Source of the DNA: a virus
Length of the DNA stretch: 52,651 nucleotides
Direction: 5' to 3' (one strand)
Virus record (IMG/VR): IMGVR_UViG_3300037010_002190
Location: 1 to 52,651 of that record
Part shown: one piece after another, positions 1-5,953 of the stretch
How the letters are laid out: each line of letters begins with the position of its first letter
Position numbering within the stretch: the stretch's first letter is position 1
The notes under the pieces: model-generated
The model's input: the letters and a program-made list of their open reading frames with translations, nothing else
Databases searched by the model: none
Told to the model about the DNA's origin: nothing
Translations under genes and position numbers: made by a program

Positions 1-1
1 T

Positions 2-289
2 CCAAGTCGGTTTGATTTGGTTAAGAAAATTGGAATGCCATCAAATGAAGCCCGAGAAGCATATTTTCGGGCTAAAAATTCAAGACTTTCACACAATCCC
101 GAAGAATTACGTACGTGGGTGGGTGATACAAAAGGTTTTTCCATTGCCCACATGAAAGAGTTGATTGTTTCTGTTGAAGTGTTTGAAGTAAGGTATGAAG
201 AAGCATTAGCTCGTCTAAAAAAGATGATGGATGTAAAAGTATCATCAGTTAATAACGATGAATCAAATTTTGGTTTTATGAACAGGTAA
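2..289 (+). CDS. AAA+ ATPase, C-terminal part (gene begins before the window)
   Basis: The frame is open from base 2 to the TAA ending at 289, so the 5' part of the gene lies outside the window. The visible 95 or so residues begin PSRFDLVKKIGMPS, which matches the arginine-finger 'RPSRFD' region of classical AAA ATPases, followed by a helical lid ending in GFSIAHMKELIVSVEV, typical of the small C-terminal AAA subdomain. Such proteins are ring-shaped ATP-driven unfoldases or remodelling factors. Walker A and B motifs would be upstream and cannot be checked. A TTG at 17 could be misread as a start, but the family match extends upstream of it. Assignment to the AAA clade is fairly secure; the substrate is unknown. 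It lies about 2.3 kb from the tmRNA and 3.7 kb from the ClpP-like gene. Confidence 0.7.
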   Translation, partial: PSRFDLVKKIGMPSNEAREAYFRAKNSRLSHNPEELRTWVGDTKGFSIAHMKELIVSVEVFEVRYEEALARLKKMMDVKVSSVNNDESNFGFMNR

Positions 290-292
290 AAT

Positions 293-532
293 ATGAAAAC
301 AGTAGAATATCCAATATGTGATGCGTGTGGAATAGTTTTATTCAAAGTAACATATATGCAGTATCAGTAGACGAGCGGCGTGGGTTGATAGGAAATGGCA
401 TTTCCAGATCCATCTGAAGATGGAACAATAATGGCTAATGATATCCAAGAATATTGTTATTGTGTGAAGTGTCTGTATGACATAATCATGGACAGATGGC
501 CGGGTATTAACCTGACTACAATCAGTGAATAA
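293..532 (+). pseudogene. Zinc-ribbon-like small protein gene interrupted by two compensating single-base indels
   Basis: An ATG at 293 opens a 25-codon frame with ICDACG (CxxC) that stops at 368. The same frame reopens at 395 as FPDPSEDG... with CYCVKC (CxCxxC) and stops at 530-532. Between them a different frame is open and reads AVSVDERRGLIGNG. Adding one base near 355-358 and removing the C at 399 joins the three pieces into one protein of roughly 80 residues with two Cys clusters, as in a zinc ribbon. As written the gene cannot make that protein. It is either a recently broken gene or an assembly or consensus error. The two short frames could still be expressed separately, but neither has an obvious domain alone. 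The function is unknown. Confidence 0.5.
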
Positions 533-535
533 ATA
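528..535 (+). promoter_or_regulatory. Possible late promoter (AATAAATA variant)
   Basis: AATAAATA differs by one base from the T4 late consensus TATAAATA and lies 22 bases before the ATG of the Acb1-like gene. It overlaps the end of the broken zinc-ribbon gene. The one-base mismatch makes this tentative. Confidence 0.3.
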
Positions 536-557
536 TATAAAATGCTTGGAGTGAGAG

Positions 558-1076
558 ATGAAATTGAGTGATATCTTAGAAGAGAATGAACCTAAAAAAG
601 GAACGTATGCTGGTGTTCGTTATTCACCGGAATCAATCGAAGCTGTTCAAACATTTTTGAAAGAACATTCTATTCCTAATCCAGTTGCAGACGATAAAAT
701 TCACACAACATTATTGTATAGTCGTAAATTTTTACCCAATTACGAACCTAAAGGCAAACTAGCTAAGCCAATGCAGGCTAAGTTTCATCAGTATGATGTA
801 TGGAAAACGTCACCACAAGATGAAACACAAGAAAAGTGGAACTGTTTAGTTATGAAGTTGAAGTGTCCAGAATTAGAAGCTCTACACAAACAGTATATGG
901 ATGAACACAAAGCAACGTATGATTATCCTGTTTATACTCCTCACGTGACACTATCCTATAATATTGGAGATTATGATATCACAAAATTACCCAACTTTAC
1001 TGCTCCGTTACATATTACTGAAGAGTATGGTGAAGAATTAAATTTGGATTGGGCTAACACGCACGGTACTAAGTAA
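558..1076 (+). CDS. Acb1-like 2H phosphodiesterase (putative anti-CBASS protein)
   Basis: This 172-residue protein has two HxT motifs, H49-T-T51 in KIHTTLLYSRK and H129-V-T131 in PHVTLSYN, about 80 residues apart. This is the catalytic signature of 2H phosphoesterases. The HTTLLYSRK context resembles T4 Acb1 (gene 57B product), which hydrolyses cyclic oligonucleotide messengers of the bacterial CBASS defence. The first eight residues, MKLSDILE, contain an IxE site placed like the cleavage site of T4 capsid-targeting peptides. The ATG at 558 follows a GGAG ribosome site. Other 2H families (RNA ligase-like, cyclic phosphodiesterase) remain possible. The fold is clear; the anti-CBASS role is inferred from family resemblance. 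Confidence 0.75.
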   Translation: MKLSDILEENEPKKGTYAGVRYSPESIEAVQTFLKEHSIPNPVADDKIHTTLLYSRKFLPNYEPKGKLAKPMQAKFHQYDVWKTSPQDETQEKWNCLVMKLKCPELEALHKQYMDEHKATYDYPVYTPHVTLSYNIGDYDITKLPNFTAPLHITEEYGEELNLDWANTHGTK

Positions 1077-1130
1077 GAAGTATACTTTGTTTTAAATGCA
1101 TAAATGACATATTAAATAAAGGAATATTAA

Positions 1131-1343
1131 ATGAGTTCTCATCTTCATGTAATTGCAAACACAAAAGGTTCCGGTGATTGTATAATCGTATATGATACAA
1201 CATGCGGAGATGTGTTGTTTGAAGGACATTCAGTTGGTCCAAAAGATTTGTTTGAATTACTGGATAATGGTGGTTACGATAAGATTCACTATCATGAAAT
1301 GACAGATGAACAAATTAAACACTGGAACGACTTTATACGTTAA
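1131..1343 (+). CDS. Hypothetical protein, 70 aa
   Basis: Small acidic protein beginning MSSHLHVIANTKGSGD. I recognise no domain. The segment CIIVYDTTCGDVLFEGHSVGPKDLFELLDN looks like a compact alpha/beta fold. Its stop codon overlaps the ATG of the HAD gene (TAATG at 1341-1345), so the two are probably translationally coupled. The start at 1131 follows AAAGGAATATTAA, a usable ribosome site. Function unknown. Confidence 0.6.
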   Translation: MSSHLHVIANTKGSGDCIIVYDTTCGDVLFEGHSVGPKDLFELLDNGGYDKIHYHEMTDEQIKHWNDFIR

Positions 1344-1876
1344 TGACAACACCAATCATATTTTTAGATTTTGATGGACCTTTATTTTCCGCAAGGGCTG
1401 AGTTATTACCTGAAAATGATATCAAATATTCTAAAACACCAGAATTAAAAAATATTCTTCATCCGTTCATATCATATTGGAAAATGGATCCAATTGCTGT
1501 TGCAATACTAAACAATGTAGTTGATATCGTTAACGCTGAAATCGTTATTTCGTCTTCATGGAGAGAACTTCATACTAAAGATGAGATACAAGCATTGTTT
1601 GATGTAAATGGACTAAGTGGACCAATTCATGAAGATTGGTGCACTCCGATTGGTTCAAAATATGATCCTAACGCCATGAGTTATATAGTAACATATAAAA
1701 ATCGAGCAGAAGAGATCCAAGGTTGGATTAACAAACATCCTGAAGTAACTCAGTGGGTTGCAGTTGATGACGATGAGTCAATTTTAAAGTTTGAAATTAA
1801 AAACCGAGTTCTAGTTGAATATGCAGATGGCATAATGTATGATCATTATCTTCATATGTTAAGGACACTAAAATGA
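1343..1876 (+). CDS. HAD-superfamily hydrolase-like protein
   Basis: The 177-residue protein starts MTTPIIFLDFDGPLFS, the HAD motif I (DxD at residues 9 and 11). Further on it has VISSSWRE (motif II, Ser and Thr region) and a late WVAVDDDE (motif IV-type acidic cluster). This fits small HAD phosphatases, including those associated with nucleic-acid repair proteins, and a nucleotide or polynucleotide 3'-phosphatase role is possible. It overlaps the upstream gene by one base and the downstream DHFR gene by four (ATGA), so it sits in a tight operon with a nucleotide-metabolism enzyme. The superfamily is well supported; the substrate is not. Confidence 0.7.
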   Translation: MTTPIIFLDFDGPLFSARAELLPENDIKYSKTPELKNILHPFISYWKMDPIAVAILNNVVDIVNAEIVISSSWRELHTKDEIQALFDVNGLSGPIHEDWCTPIGSKYDPNAMSYIVTYKNRAEEIQGWINKHPEVTQWVAVDDDESILKFEIKNRVLVEYADGIMYDHYLHMLRTLK

Positions 1877-2439
1877 AGTTGTTAGGATCTGAAATTGCTT
1901 TAAACATAATTGTGGCAGTTGATAAAAATGGAGTGTTTGGAGCTAATGGTGAAATTCCTTGGAAAGATGAACCATTTGCGAAGGACGATTTTAAAAGATT
2001 TCAGCAAATAACCAAAGATTCTATATGCATTATGGGATATAAAACGTATTTGGAAATTCTTGAGATGAAGACAGCCAGAGCTCAAACGAATAACACAAGT
2101 GTAGATCCCAATGAACCTCTCCTAAAAGGTCGTGAGTGTTATGTTATTACAAACACACCACAACAAAATTCAGGCATGGTTAAGTTTAACTCTGGAATCA
2201 GAGAAATTGTTCAAGATCTATCGGATGATGAAATCCGAAAAGTATTCATTTTAGGTGGAGAGAAAGTATTCATAGAAGCTCTACCTTGGACGTCTACTAT
2301 ATACATGACATTAATTGATCGAGAATATTCTGGAGAGAAAATATTTCCTGTAAAATATGTAGAAGAATATTTTAAAATTGTGGAAGGTGACAAAACAGAA
2401 GATCTCAAGTTTTTAACTCTTCAACGAATTAAATATTAG
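1873..2439 (+). CDS. frd: Dihydrofolate reductase
   Basis: The 188 residues have the DHFR plan. LNIIVAVDKNGVFGANGEIPW matches the N-terminal strand and Met20 loop, followed by KDDFKRF with the acidic active-site helix, then SICIMGYKTYLEI (NADPH-binding segment) and KVFILGGEKVFIEAL (GGxxvf motif). The length is close to that of T4 Frd (193 aa). The enzyme reduces dihydrofolate to tetrahydrofolate and supports phage thymidylate synthesis. No thymidylate synthase gene lies in this window. The ATG overlaps the HAD stop (ATGA). A later start just before LNIIV is conceivable, but the upstream codons are in frame and coupled. Confidence 0.9.
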   Translation: MKLLGSEIALNIIVAVDKNGVFGANGEIPWKDEPFAKDDFKRFQQITKDSICIMGYKTYLEILEMKTARAQTNNTSVDPNEPLLKGRECYVITNTPQQNSGMVKFNSGIREIVQDLSDDEIRKVFILGGEKVFIEALPWTSTIYMTLIDREYSGEKIFPVKYVEEYFKIVEGDKTEDLKFLTLQRIKY

Positions 2440-2449
2440 GAGAACATAC

Positions 2450-2602
2450 ATGATAGAAGAAACGTCATCAATTGTGAATGATCATATTAAATTATTAGAA
2501 AGTCAGGTTAAGTCTCAAGAAGAGATGATTAGTCAGCTACAGTCAACAGTAAAATTATTGAACCAAAAAATTATAAATCTAACACGTGAATGGCAAGACT
2601 GA
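2450..2602 (+). CDS. Small coiled-coil protein, 50 aa
   Basis: An ATG at 2450 preceded by TAGGAGAAC (a good ribosome site) opens 50 codons, ending at TGA 2600-2602. The protein starts MIEETSSIVNDHIKLLESQ and has regularly spaced Leu, Ile and Val (HIKLLESQVKSQEEMISQL...), a heptad pattern typical of a coiled coil. It is the last gene before the tmRNA promoter, which starts 19 bases after the stop. No family recognised. Confidence 0.55.
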   Translation: MIEETSSIVNDHIKLLESQVKSQEEMISQLQSTVKLLNQKIINLTREWQD

Positions 2603-2620
2603 AGATAATTAATTATTTTG

Positions 2621-2651
2621 TTGACATTTTTAGAAGAGTACTATATAAATA
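2621..2651 (+). promoter_or_regulatory. Overlapping sigma70 and late promoter of the tmRNA gene
   Basis: TTGACA at 2621-2626, a 17-base spacer and TATAAA at 2644-2649 form a near-perfect sigma70 promoter. The same -10 region reads TATAAATA at 2644-2651, an exact T4 late promoter. Both would start transcription near 2656-2661, just before the acceptor part of the tmRNA. The overlap would allow transcription before and after the switch to the late sigma factor. Confidence 0.75.
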
Positions 2652-2834
2652 TATGTAATGGTTGTTAACTTTCTTTTGGAAAGGGTTTCAAGACACGGGT
2701 TCGACTCCCGTCCGGTCCACTTAGAGCATTGAACCAGTGTTCTAAGTGGGCCGGTCCAGGCTTCGATTGGGACAATGAGTACTTAAGCAAGCAACTCGGT
2801 AGGCGATGACCGTAAATCAAGCAAAAGCAGAAAT

Positions 2835-2876
2835 GCAAACGACTCATATTACGGGGAAACTCGTCTAGCTGCTTAA
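2835..2876 (+). other. tmRNA tag-peptide reading frame (ANDSYYGETRLAA)
   Basis: The codons GCA AAC GAC ... GCT GCT TAA read A-N-D-S-Y-Y-G-E-T-R-L-A-A-stop. The AND start and LAA end are the conserved parts of proteobacterial tags (E. coli: ANDENYALAA); the middle is variable. LAA is the ClpX-recognised end. The resume codon is taken as GCA by analogy. Confidence 0.9.
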
Positions 2877-2920
2877 TGCTCTAGTGGGGTGCGAAACGCC
2901 TTATTAACCAACGTTTCATA

Positions 2921-2947
2921 AAGGGGGAACTTCGGTTCCCCTTTTTT
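2921..2947 (+). terminator. Rho-independent terminator of the tmRNA gene
   Basis: GGGGAAC (2924-2930), UUCG tetraloop (2931-2934) and GTTCCCC (2935-2941), followed by six T. This is a textbook terminator with a very stable loop. Confidence 0.93.
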
Positions 2948-2999
2948 ATTACACTCATCACATTATATATAGGTTAAGCAAAATCAATTTACACAAGAC

Positions 3000-3938
3000 A
3001 TGAAACGAACATCTACCAGCGAATTCATACAAAAGTCAGAAAAAATACACCAAGGACGTTATGATTACTCATTGGTAGTTTACATAAAAAATAATCAAAA
3101 GGTAAAAATAATTTGTCCTAGCCACGGAATATTCGAACAGACCCCAGTAAATCACTTATCGGGTGGAGGATGTGTCGTTTGTTGGAACCAGAAAAGAAAA
3201 AACGATTCAAATTGTCGCAGTTCTAGGGAAGCATTTATAGAAAAAGCTAGTGTGATACATCATGCGGTATATGATTATTCGTTGGTTGAATACACAAACG
3301 TACACACAAACGTAAAAATTATATGCAAAATTCATGGAATATTTGAACAAACACCTGGAAACCACCTTTCAAGAAAAACTAAATGCCCTCAATGTTCTTT
3401 AAACAATATGACATTAACAGTTGAACAACAAGAAAATGCACGTATGAAATTTATTCAAAAAGCAAACAATGTACATCAACGTAGATATGATTATTCATTG
3501 GTTAAATATATTTCATGTTCAAAAAAAGTAAAAATAATTTGTCCTAATCATGGAACATTCGAACAAACCCCAGACAAGCACATTTATGGGAAAAGTCCTA
3601 CTGGTTGTCCTCAATGTTCGCCTTCAGTATCACGTCCAGAAATAAATTGGTTAAATGTGTTAGGAATTACTTATCGTCAACATAAAATGAAACTGGATAA
3701 CAAAACCATTACGGTTGATGGTTTTGATCCTTCAACAAACACAGTGTATGAATTTTTAGGAGATTTTTGGCATGGAAATCCTCAAAAATATAAATCAGAT
3801 GACATCAATCCTAAAAATCATAAAACGTTTGGAGAGTTGTATCAAGCAACCGTAAACCGTAATACACTAATAACAAGTAATGGTTATAGGTTAGTACTTA
3901 TGTGGGAAAGTGATTGGAATATGCTACCCATTAAGTAA
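3000..3938 (+). CDS. Putative homing endonuclease with Cys/His repeats and Vsr-like nuclease end
   Basis: The 312-residue protein contains three copies of a repeat of about 60 residues: F-x-x-KA-x-x-VH-x-x-x-YDYS-x-V-x-Y, then I-x-CP-x-HG-x-F-x-Q-x-P and a closing CxxC. These look like small zinc-binding DNA-contact units (DUF723-type). The C-terminal part has VYEFLGDFWHGNP and LVLMWESDW, like the Vsr/EDxHD fold of phage homing endonucleases. Relatives with the same plan lie at 10258 and, on the minus strand, at 14791. It sits directly after the tmRNA terminator and before the ClpP-like operon, as expected of an inserted mobile gene. It would cut a cognate site in related genomes. The target is unknown, and the start has a poor ribosome site. 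Confidence 0.7.
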   Translation: MKRTSTSEFIQKSEKIHQGRYDYSLVVYIKNNQKVKIICPSHGIFEQTPVNHLSGGGCVVCWNQKRKNDSNCRSSREAFIEKASVIHHAVYDYSLVEYTNVHTNVKIICKIHGIFEQTPGNHLSRKTKCPQCSLNNMTLTVEQQENARMKFIQKANNVHQRRYDYSLVKYISCSKKVKIICPNHGTFEQTPDKHIYGKSPTGCPQCSPSVSRPEINWLNVLGITYRQHKMKLDNKTITVDGFDPSTNTVYEFLGDFWHGNPQKYKSDDINPKNHKTFGELYQATVNRNTLITSNGYRLVLMWESDWNMLPIK

Positions 3939-3941
3939 CAT

Positions 3942-3980
3942 TTGACATTTATGAGTATAGAGAGTAGAATAACATTCTAC
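3942..3980 (+). promoter_or_regulatory. Sigma70 promoter with palindrome over the -10 (ClpP-like/primase operon)
   Basis: TTGACA (3942-3947), a 17-base spacer and TAGAAT (3965-3970) lie 33 bases before the ClpP-like ATG. GTAGAAT AAC ATTCTAC (3964-3980) is a perfect 7-bp inverted repeat covering the -10 and the predicted start, an arrangement expected of a repressor operator. Confidence 0.65.
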
Positions 3981-4002
3981 AATCAACAGAGGACATTATA
4001 AT

Positions 4003-4743
4003 ATGAAAAAAAGTCAAAAACTATTTATGAAGTCGGAAGATTATGACACCGAATCAACAGTAAGTATTGTACATCCTCCTGCTTTCCAATATTACTCGAA
4101 TGTCAATCAAGCAGTTGAACATTGGTTTTATATTAGTTCAGCAATTCGTGATCCTAGTGAATATACAGATATGACGCATACAATCCGATCTGCCAGTCAA
4201 TATGATACAATTTATATTTGTCTCAATACTCCAGGAGGAAGACTGGATACAGGCATCCAACTAGTCAACGCTATGCGAGCTTCTCAAGCTAGTATCGTTG
4301 CTGTACTAGAAGCTGAGGCATCTTCCATGGGAGCTATTCTATTCTTAGCTGCAGATCAACATATTGTTCATGAAAATTGTAGGATGATGTTCCATGATTT
4401 TTCTGGAGGTGCAAGTTCAGGAAAGGGTAATGAACAATTCAAAGAATTAACAGCAGCAATCCAATTATATAATAAGTTAATGAAGAATGTCTGCGTTCCG
4501 TTCTTGTCTGAAGATGAAGTTGATCGAATTATCAAAGGAGAAGATTTTTGGATGGATTCAGACGAAATTACCAAACGATTGGAGTTGGTGTATAAACAAC
4601 GAGAAGAACCAGAAATTGAAGTAGGAGAAGTTGTAGTTGAACCTTCTAAAGTAAAGCGTTCGAAGAAAATGAAACCTGCACCAACACCACCGGCTGAAAT
4701 TCCAGTTGAAGCTGTAGTTGAAGCTAGGCGGCAACGCAAGTAA
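4003..4743 (+). CDS. ClpP-like serine protease
   Basis: The 246 residues contain the ClpP/crotonase-type core. LNTPGGRLDTGIQLVNAM is the GG-containing oxyanion segment. ASSMGA carries the catalytic Ser (S108), MFHDF the catalytic His (H131), and D181 in KGEDFWMDSDEI is the likely Asp. ClpP forms barrel peptidases that degrade substrates fed by AAA+ unfoldases. The C-terminus has a Lys/Pro-rich tail of about 45 residues, absent from bacterial ClpP. Some phages use ClpP-fold enzymes as prohead proteases, but this gene stands with primase and topoisomerase, far from the head genes, so a proteolytic role in the cell is more likely. It has its own sigma70 promoter and ends 6 bases before the primase ATG. 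Confidence 0.82.
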   Translation: MKKSQKLFMKSEDYDTESTVSIVHPPAFQYYSNVNQAVEHWFYISSAIRDPSEYTDMTHTIRSASQYDTIYICLNTPGGRLDTGIQLVNAMRASQASIVAVLEAEASSMGAILFLAADQHIVHENCRMMFHDFSGGASSGKGNEQFKELTAAIQLYNKLMKNVCVPFLSEDEVDRIIKGEDFWMDSDEITKRLELVYKQREEPEIEVGEVVVEPSKVKRSKKMKPAPTPPAEIPVEAVVEARRQRK

Positions 4744-4749
4744 CAGCTA

Positions 4750-5760
4750 ATGAATAATTTTGAGCAAACTATTAGGCAATATATTCCATTACCTAATAAA
4801 ACATCACCCACAGGATGGTACACTCTTCGTTGTCCAGTTTGTAACGACCATAAGTACAAGAAACGAGGAGGTTGGAGGTTTGATGGAGCAAAAACTTCTT
4901 ATCACTGTTTTAACTGTTCAATAGCAACAACGTACGATTCTGATACTGGGTTCATTTCCGAAAAGATGCAAACTGTATTAGACAGTTTTGGAGTTCCAGA
5001 TGACGTTATTAAACGGCTAAAATTTGAAGCATTTAAAAATAGTAAATTAAAAAGTGGTGAAACAACAAAACAAAAACAATGGAAAGAACTTGAATCTTTA
5101 ACTTTACCAAAATCATTTTATAGAGTAATAAGAGATGAAGATGATGTTTGGAGTCAAATTGCAGAAGAATATTTAAATAGTAGAAATATTGATATTGATG
5201 ATTATAAATTTTATCTCTCAAAAGGAAAGACTAAAGAAGATAAATTGTGGGATGGGAGACTAATACTTCCTGTATATAAAGACGATAAGTTAATATTTTG
5301 GCAAGGTCGAGATTTAACAGACACCAAGAAAACCAAATATCTAAGCACAGAGTTAGTTTCTAAGGGATCCTTAATATATGGGTTTGATAGGTTACACACA
5401 GATTATGAACAACCTTTGTTTGTAGTTGAAGGGTTTTTCGATGCATTTCATATTGGGGGTGTAGCAGTGTTTGGAAATGAGATGTCAGAACAGCAAATAG
5501 CGTACTTGAATACATCTCAAAGAAAGAAAGTTGTTGTTCCTGATAGAACTGGAGACGGGGGACTATTAGCTCAGCAAGGTATTAAACAGGGTTGGAGTGT
5601 ATCGGTCTTACCTTTTGATGACTGTAAGGATGTTAATGATGCTATAGTTAAATATGGAAAACTTTTTGTGATCAAAACTTTAGTTGAAAATATAAAAGTT
5701 GGATTGGACGCGGAAGTTAGTGTTAGTTTATTATGTGAAAGGAGTAAGAAGCGAAAATGA
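4750..5760 (+). CDS. 61: DNA primase (T4 gp61-like)
   Basis: The 336 residues show a zinc-binding head (C28-P-V-C31 ... H52-C53-F-N-C56), a TOPRIM segment FVVEGFFDAF (E227, D231) and a later acidic VPDRTGDGG (264-272). Between them is YLSTELVSKGSLIYGFD, characteristic of gp61-type primases. The enzyme makes RNA primers for lagging-strand synthesis together with the gp41 helicase, whose gene is at 23224. It lies in an operon with the ClpP-like gene (6 bases upstream) and overlaps the next ORF by four bases (ATGA). The length is close to T4 gp61 (342 aa). Confidence 0.85.
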   Translation: MNNFEQTIRQYIPLPNKTSPTGWYTLRCPVCNDHKYKKRGGWRFDGAKTSYHCFNCSIATTYDSDTGFISEKMQTVLDSFGVPDDVIKRLKFEAFKNSKLKSGETTKQKQWKELESLTLPKSFYRVIRDEDDVWSQIAEEYLNSRNIDIDDYKFYLSKGKTKEDKLWDGRLILPVYKDDKLIFWQGRDLTDTKKTKYLSTELVSKGSLIYGFDRLHTDYEQPLFVVEGFFDAFHIGGVAVFGNEMSEQQIAYLNTSQRKKVVVPDRTGDGGLLAQQGIKQGWSVSVLPFDDCKDVNDAIVKYGKLFVIKTLVENIKVGLDAEVSVSLLCERSKKRK

Positions 5761-5942
5761 TCACAGAAGCTGAACGAGAACTTATGGATAAATTACTCAA
5801 ACAGATACTTGAGCGAGCTGAAACACGAGAATACCAAGATAAAGTTCGCAAACGAATTAAAGAAGAAAATGAAAGGTTTGAGCAGTGGGACAAAGATCAC
5901 AAACCCACATGGGCAGATATGCATAAATCATATGACATATAA
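5757..5942 (+). CDS. Hypothetical charged helical protein, 61 aa
   Basis: MITEAERELMDKLLKQIL is followed by a long Lys/Glu/Arg-rich helix and a short tail PTWADMHKSYDI. The ATG overlaps the primase stop (ATGA), which implies coupled translation. It ends 11 bases before the topoisomerase large-subunit gene. Possibly a small partner of a replication protein; nothing in the sequence proves it. Confidence 0.6.
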   Translation: MITEAERELMDKLLKQILERAETREYQDKVRKRIKEENERFEQWDKDHKPTWADMHKSYDI

Positions 5943-5953
5943 TAAGGTTATAC

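Larger units (their letters stand above)
2658..2947 (+). ncRNA. ssrA: Circularly permuted (two-piece) tmRNA
   Basis: The acceptor piece comes first: T-stem ACGGG/CCCGT (2695-2699, 2707-2711) with loop TTCGACT, then acceptor strand CCGGTCC (2712-2718) and discriminator A2719. The coding piece follows: 5' acceptor strand GGGCCGG (2748-2754), a D-arm-like region, then the tag frame 2835-2876 encoding ANDSYYGETRLAA. The acceptor strands pair over 7 bp and contain G3-U70, the alanine identity pair. The segment between them, 2719-2747, folds as ACTTAGA/TCTAAGT with an inner CATTG/CAGTG stem, so the precursor helix is continuous. CCA is not encoded after A2719. tmRNA with host SmpB frees stalled ribosomes and tags the nascent protein. 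The exact ends are estimated. Confidence 0.92.

Noticed and set aside
2690-2719. A T-arm that looked like the 3' half of a tRNA gene
   Set aside because: No D-arm or anticodon arm lies upstream; the downstream GGGCCGG strand and tag frame show it is the acceptor piece of a permuted tmRNA.
2665-2847. Minus-strand open frame of 60 codons over the tmRNA
   Set aside because: It lies entirely on an RNA gene with conserved structure and has no ribosome site or homology.
4368-4859. Minus-strand open frame of 163 codons
   Set aside because: It overlaps the ClpP-like and primase genes, which have clear catalytic motifs, and it has no family features.
5938-5943. TATAAT before the topoisomerase large-subunit gene
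   Set aside because: No acceptable -35 at 16-18 bases; the upstream gene is probably read through.
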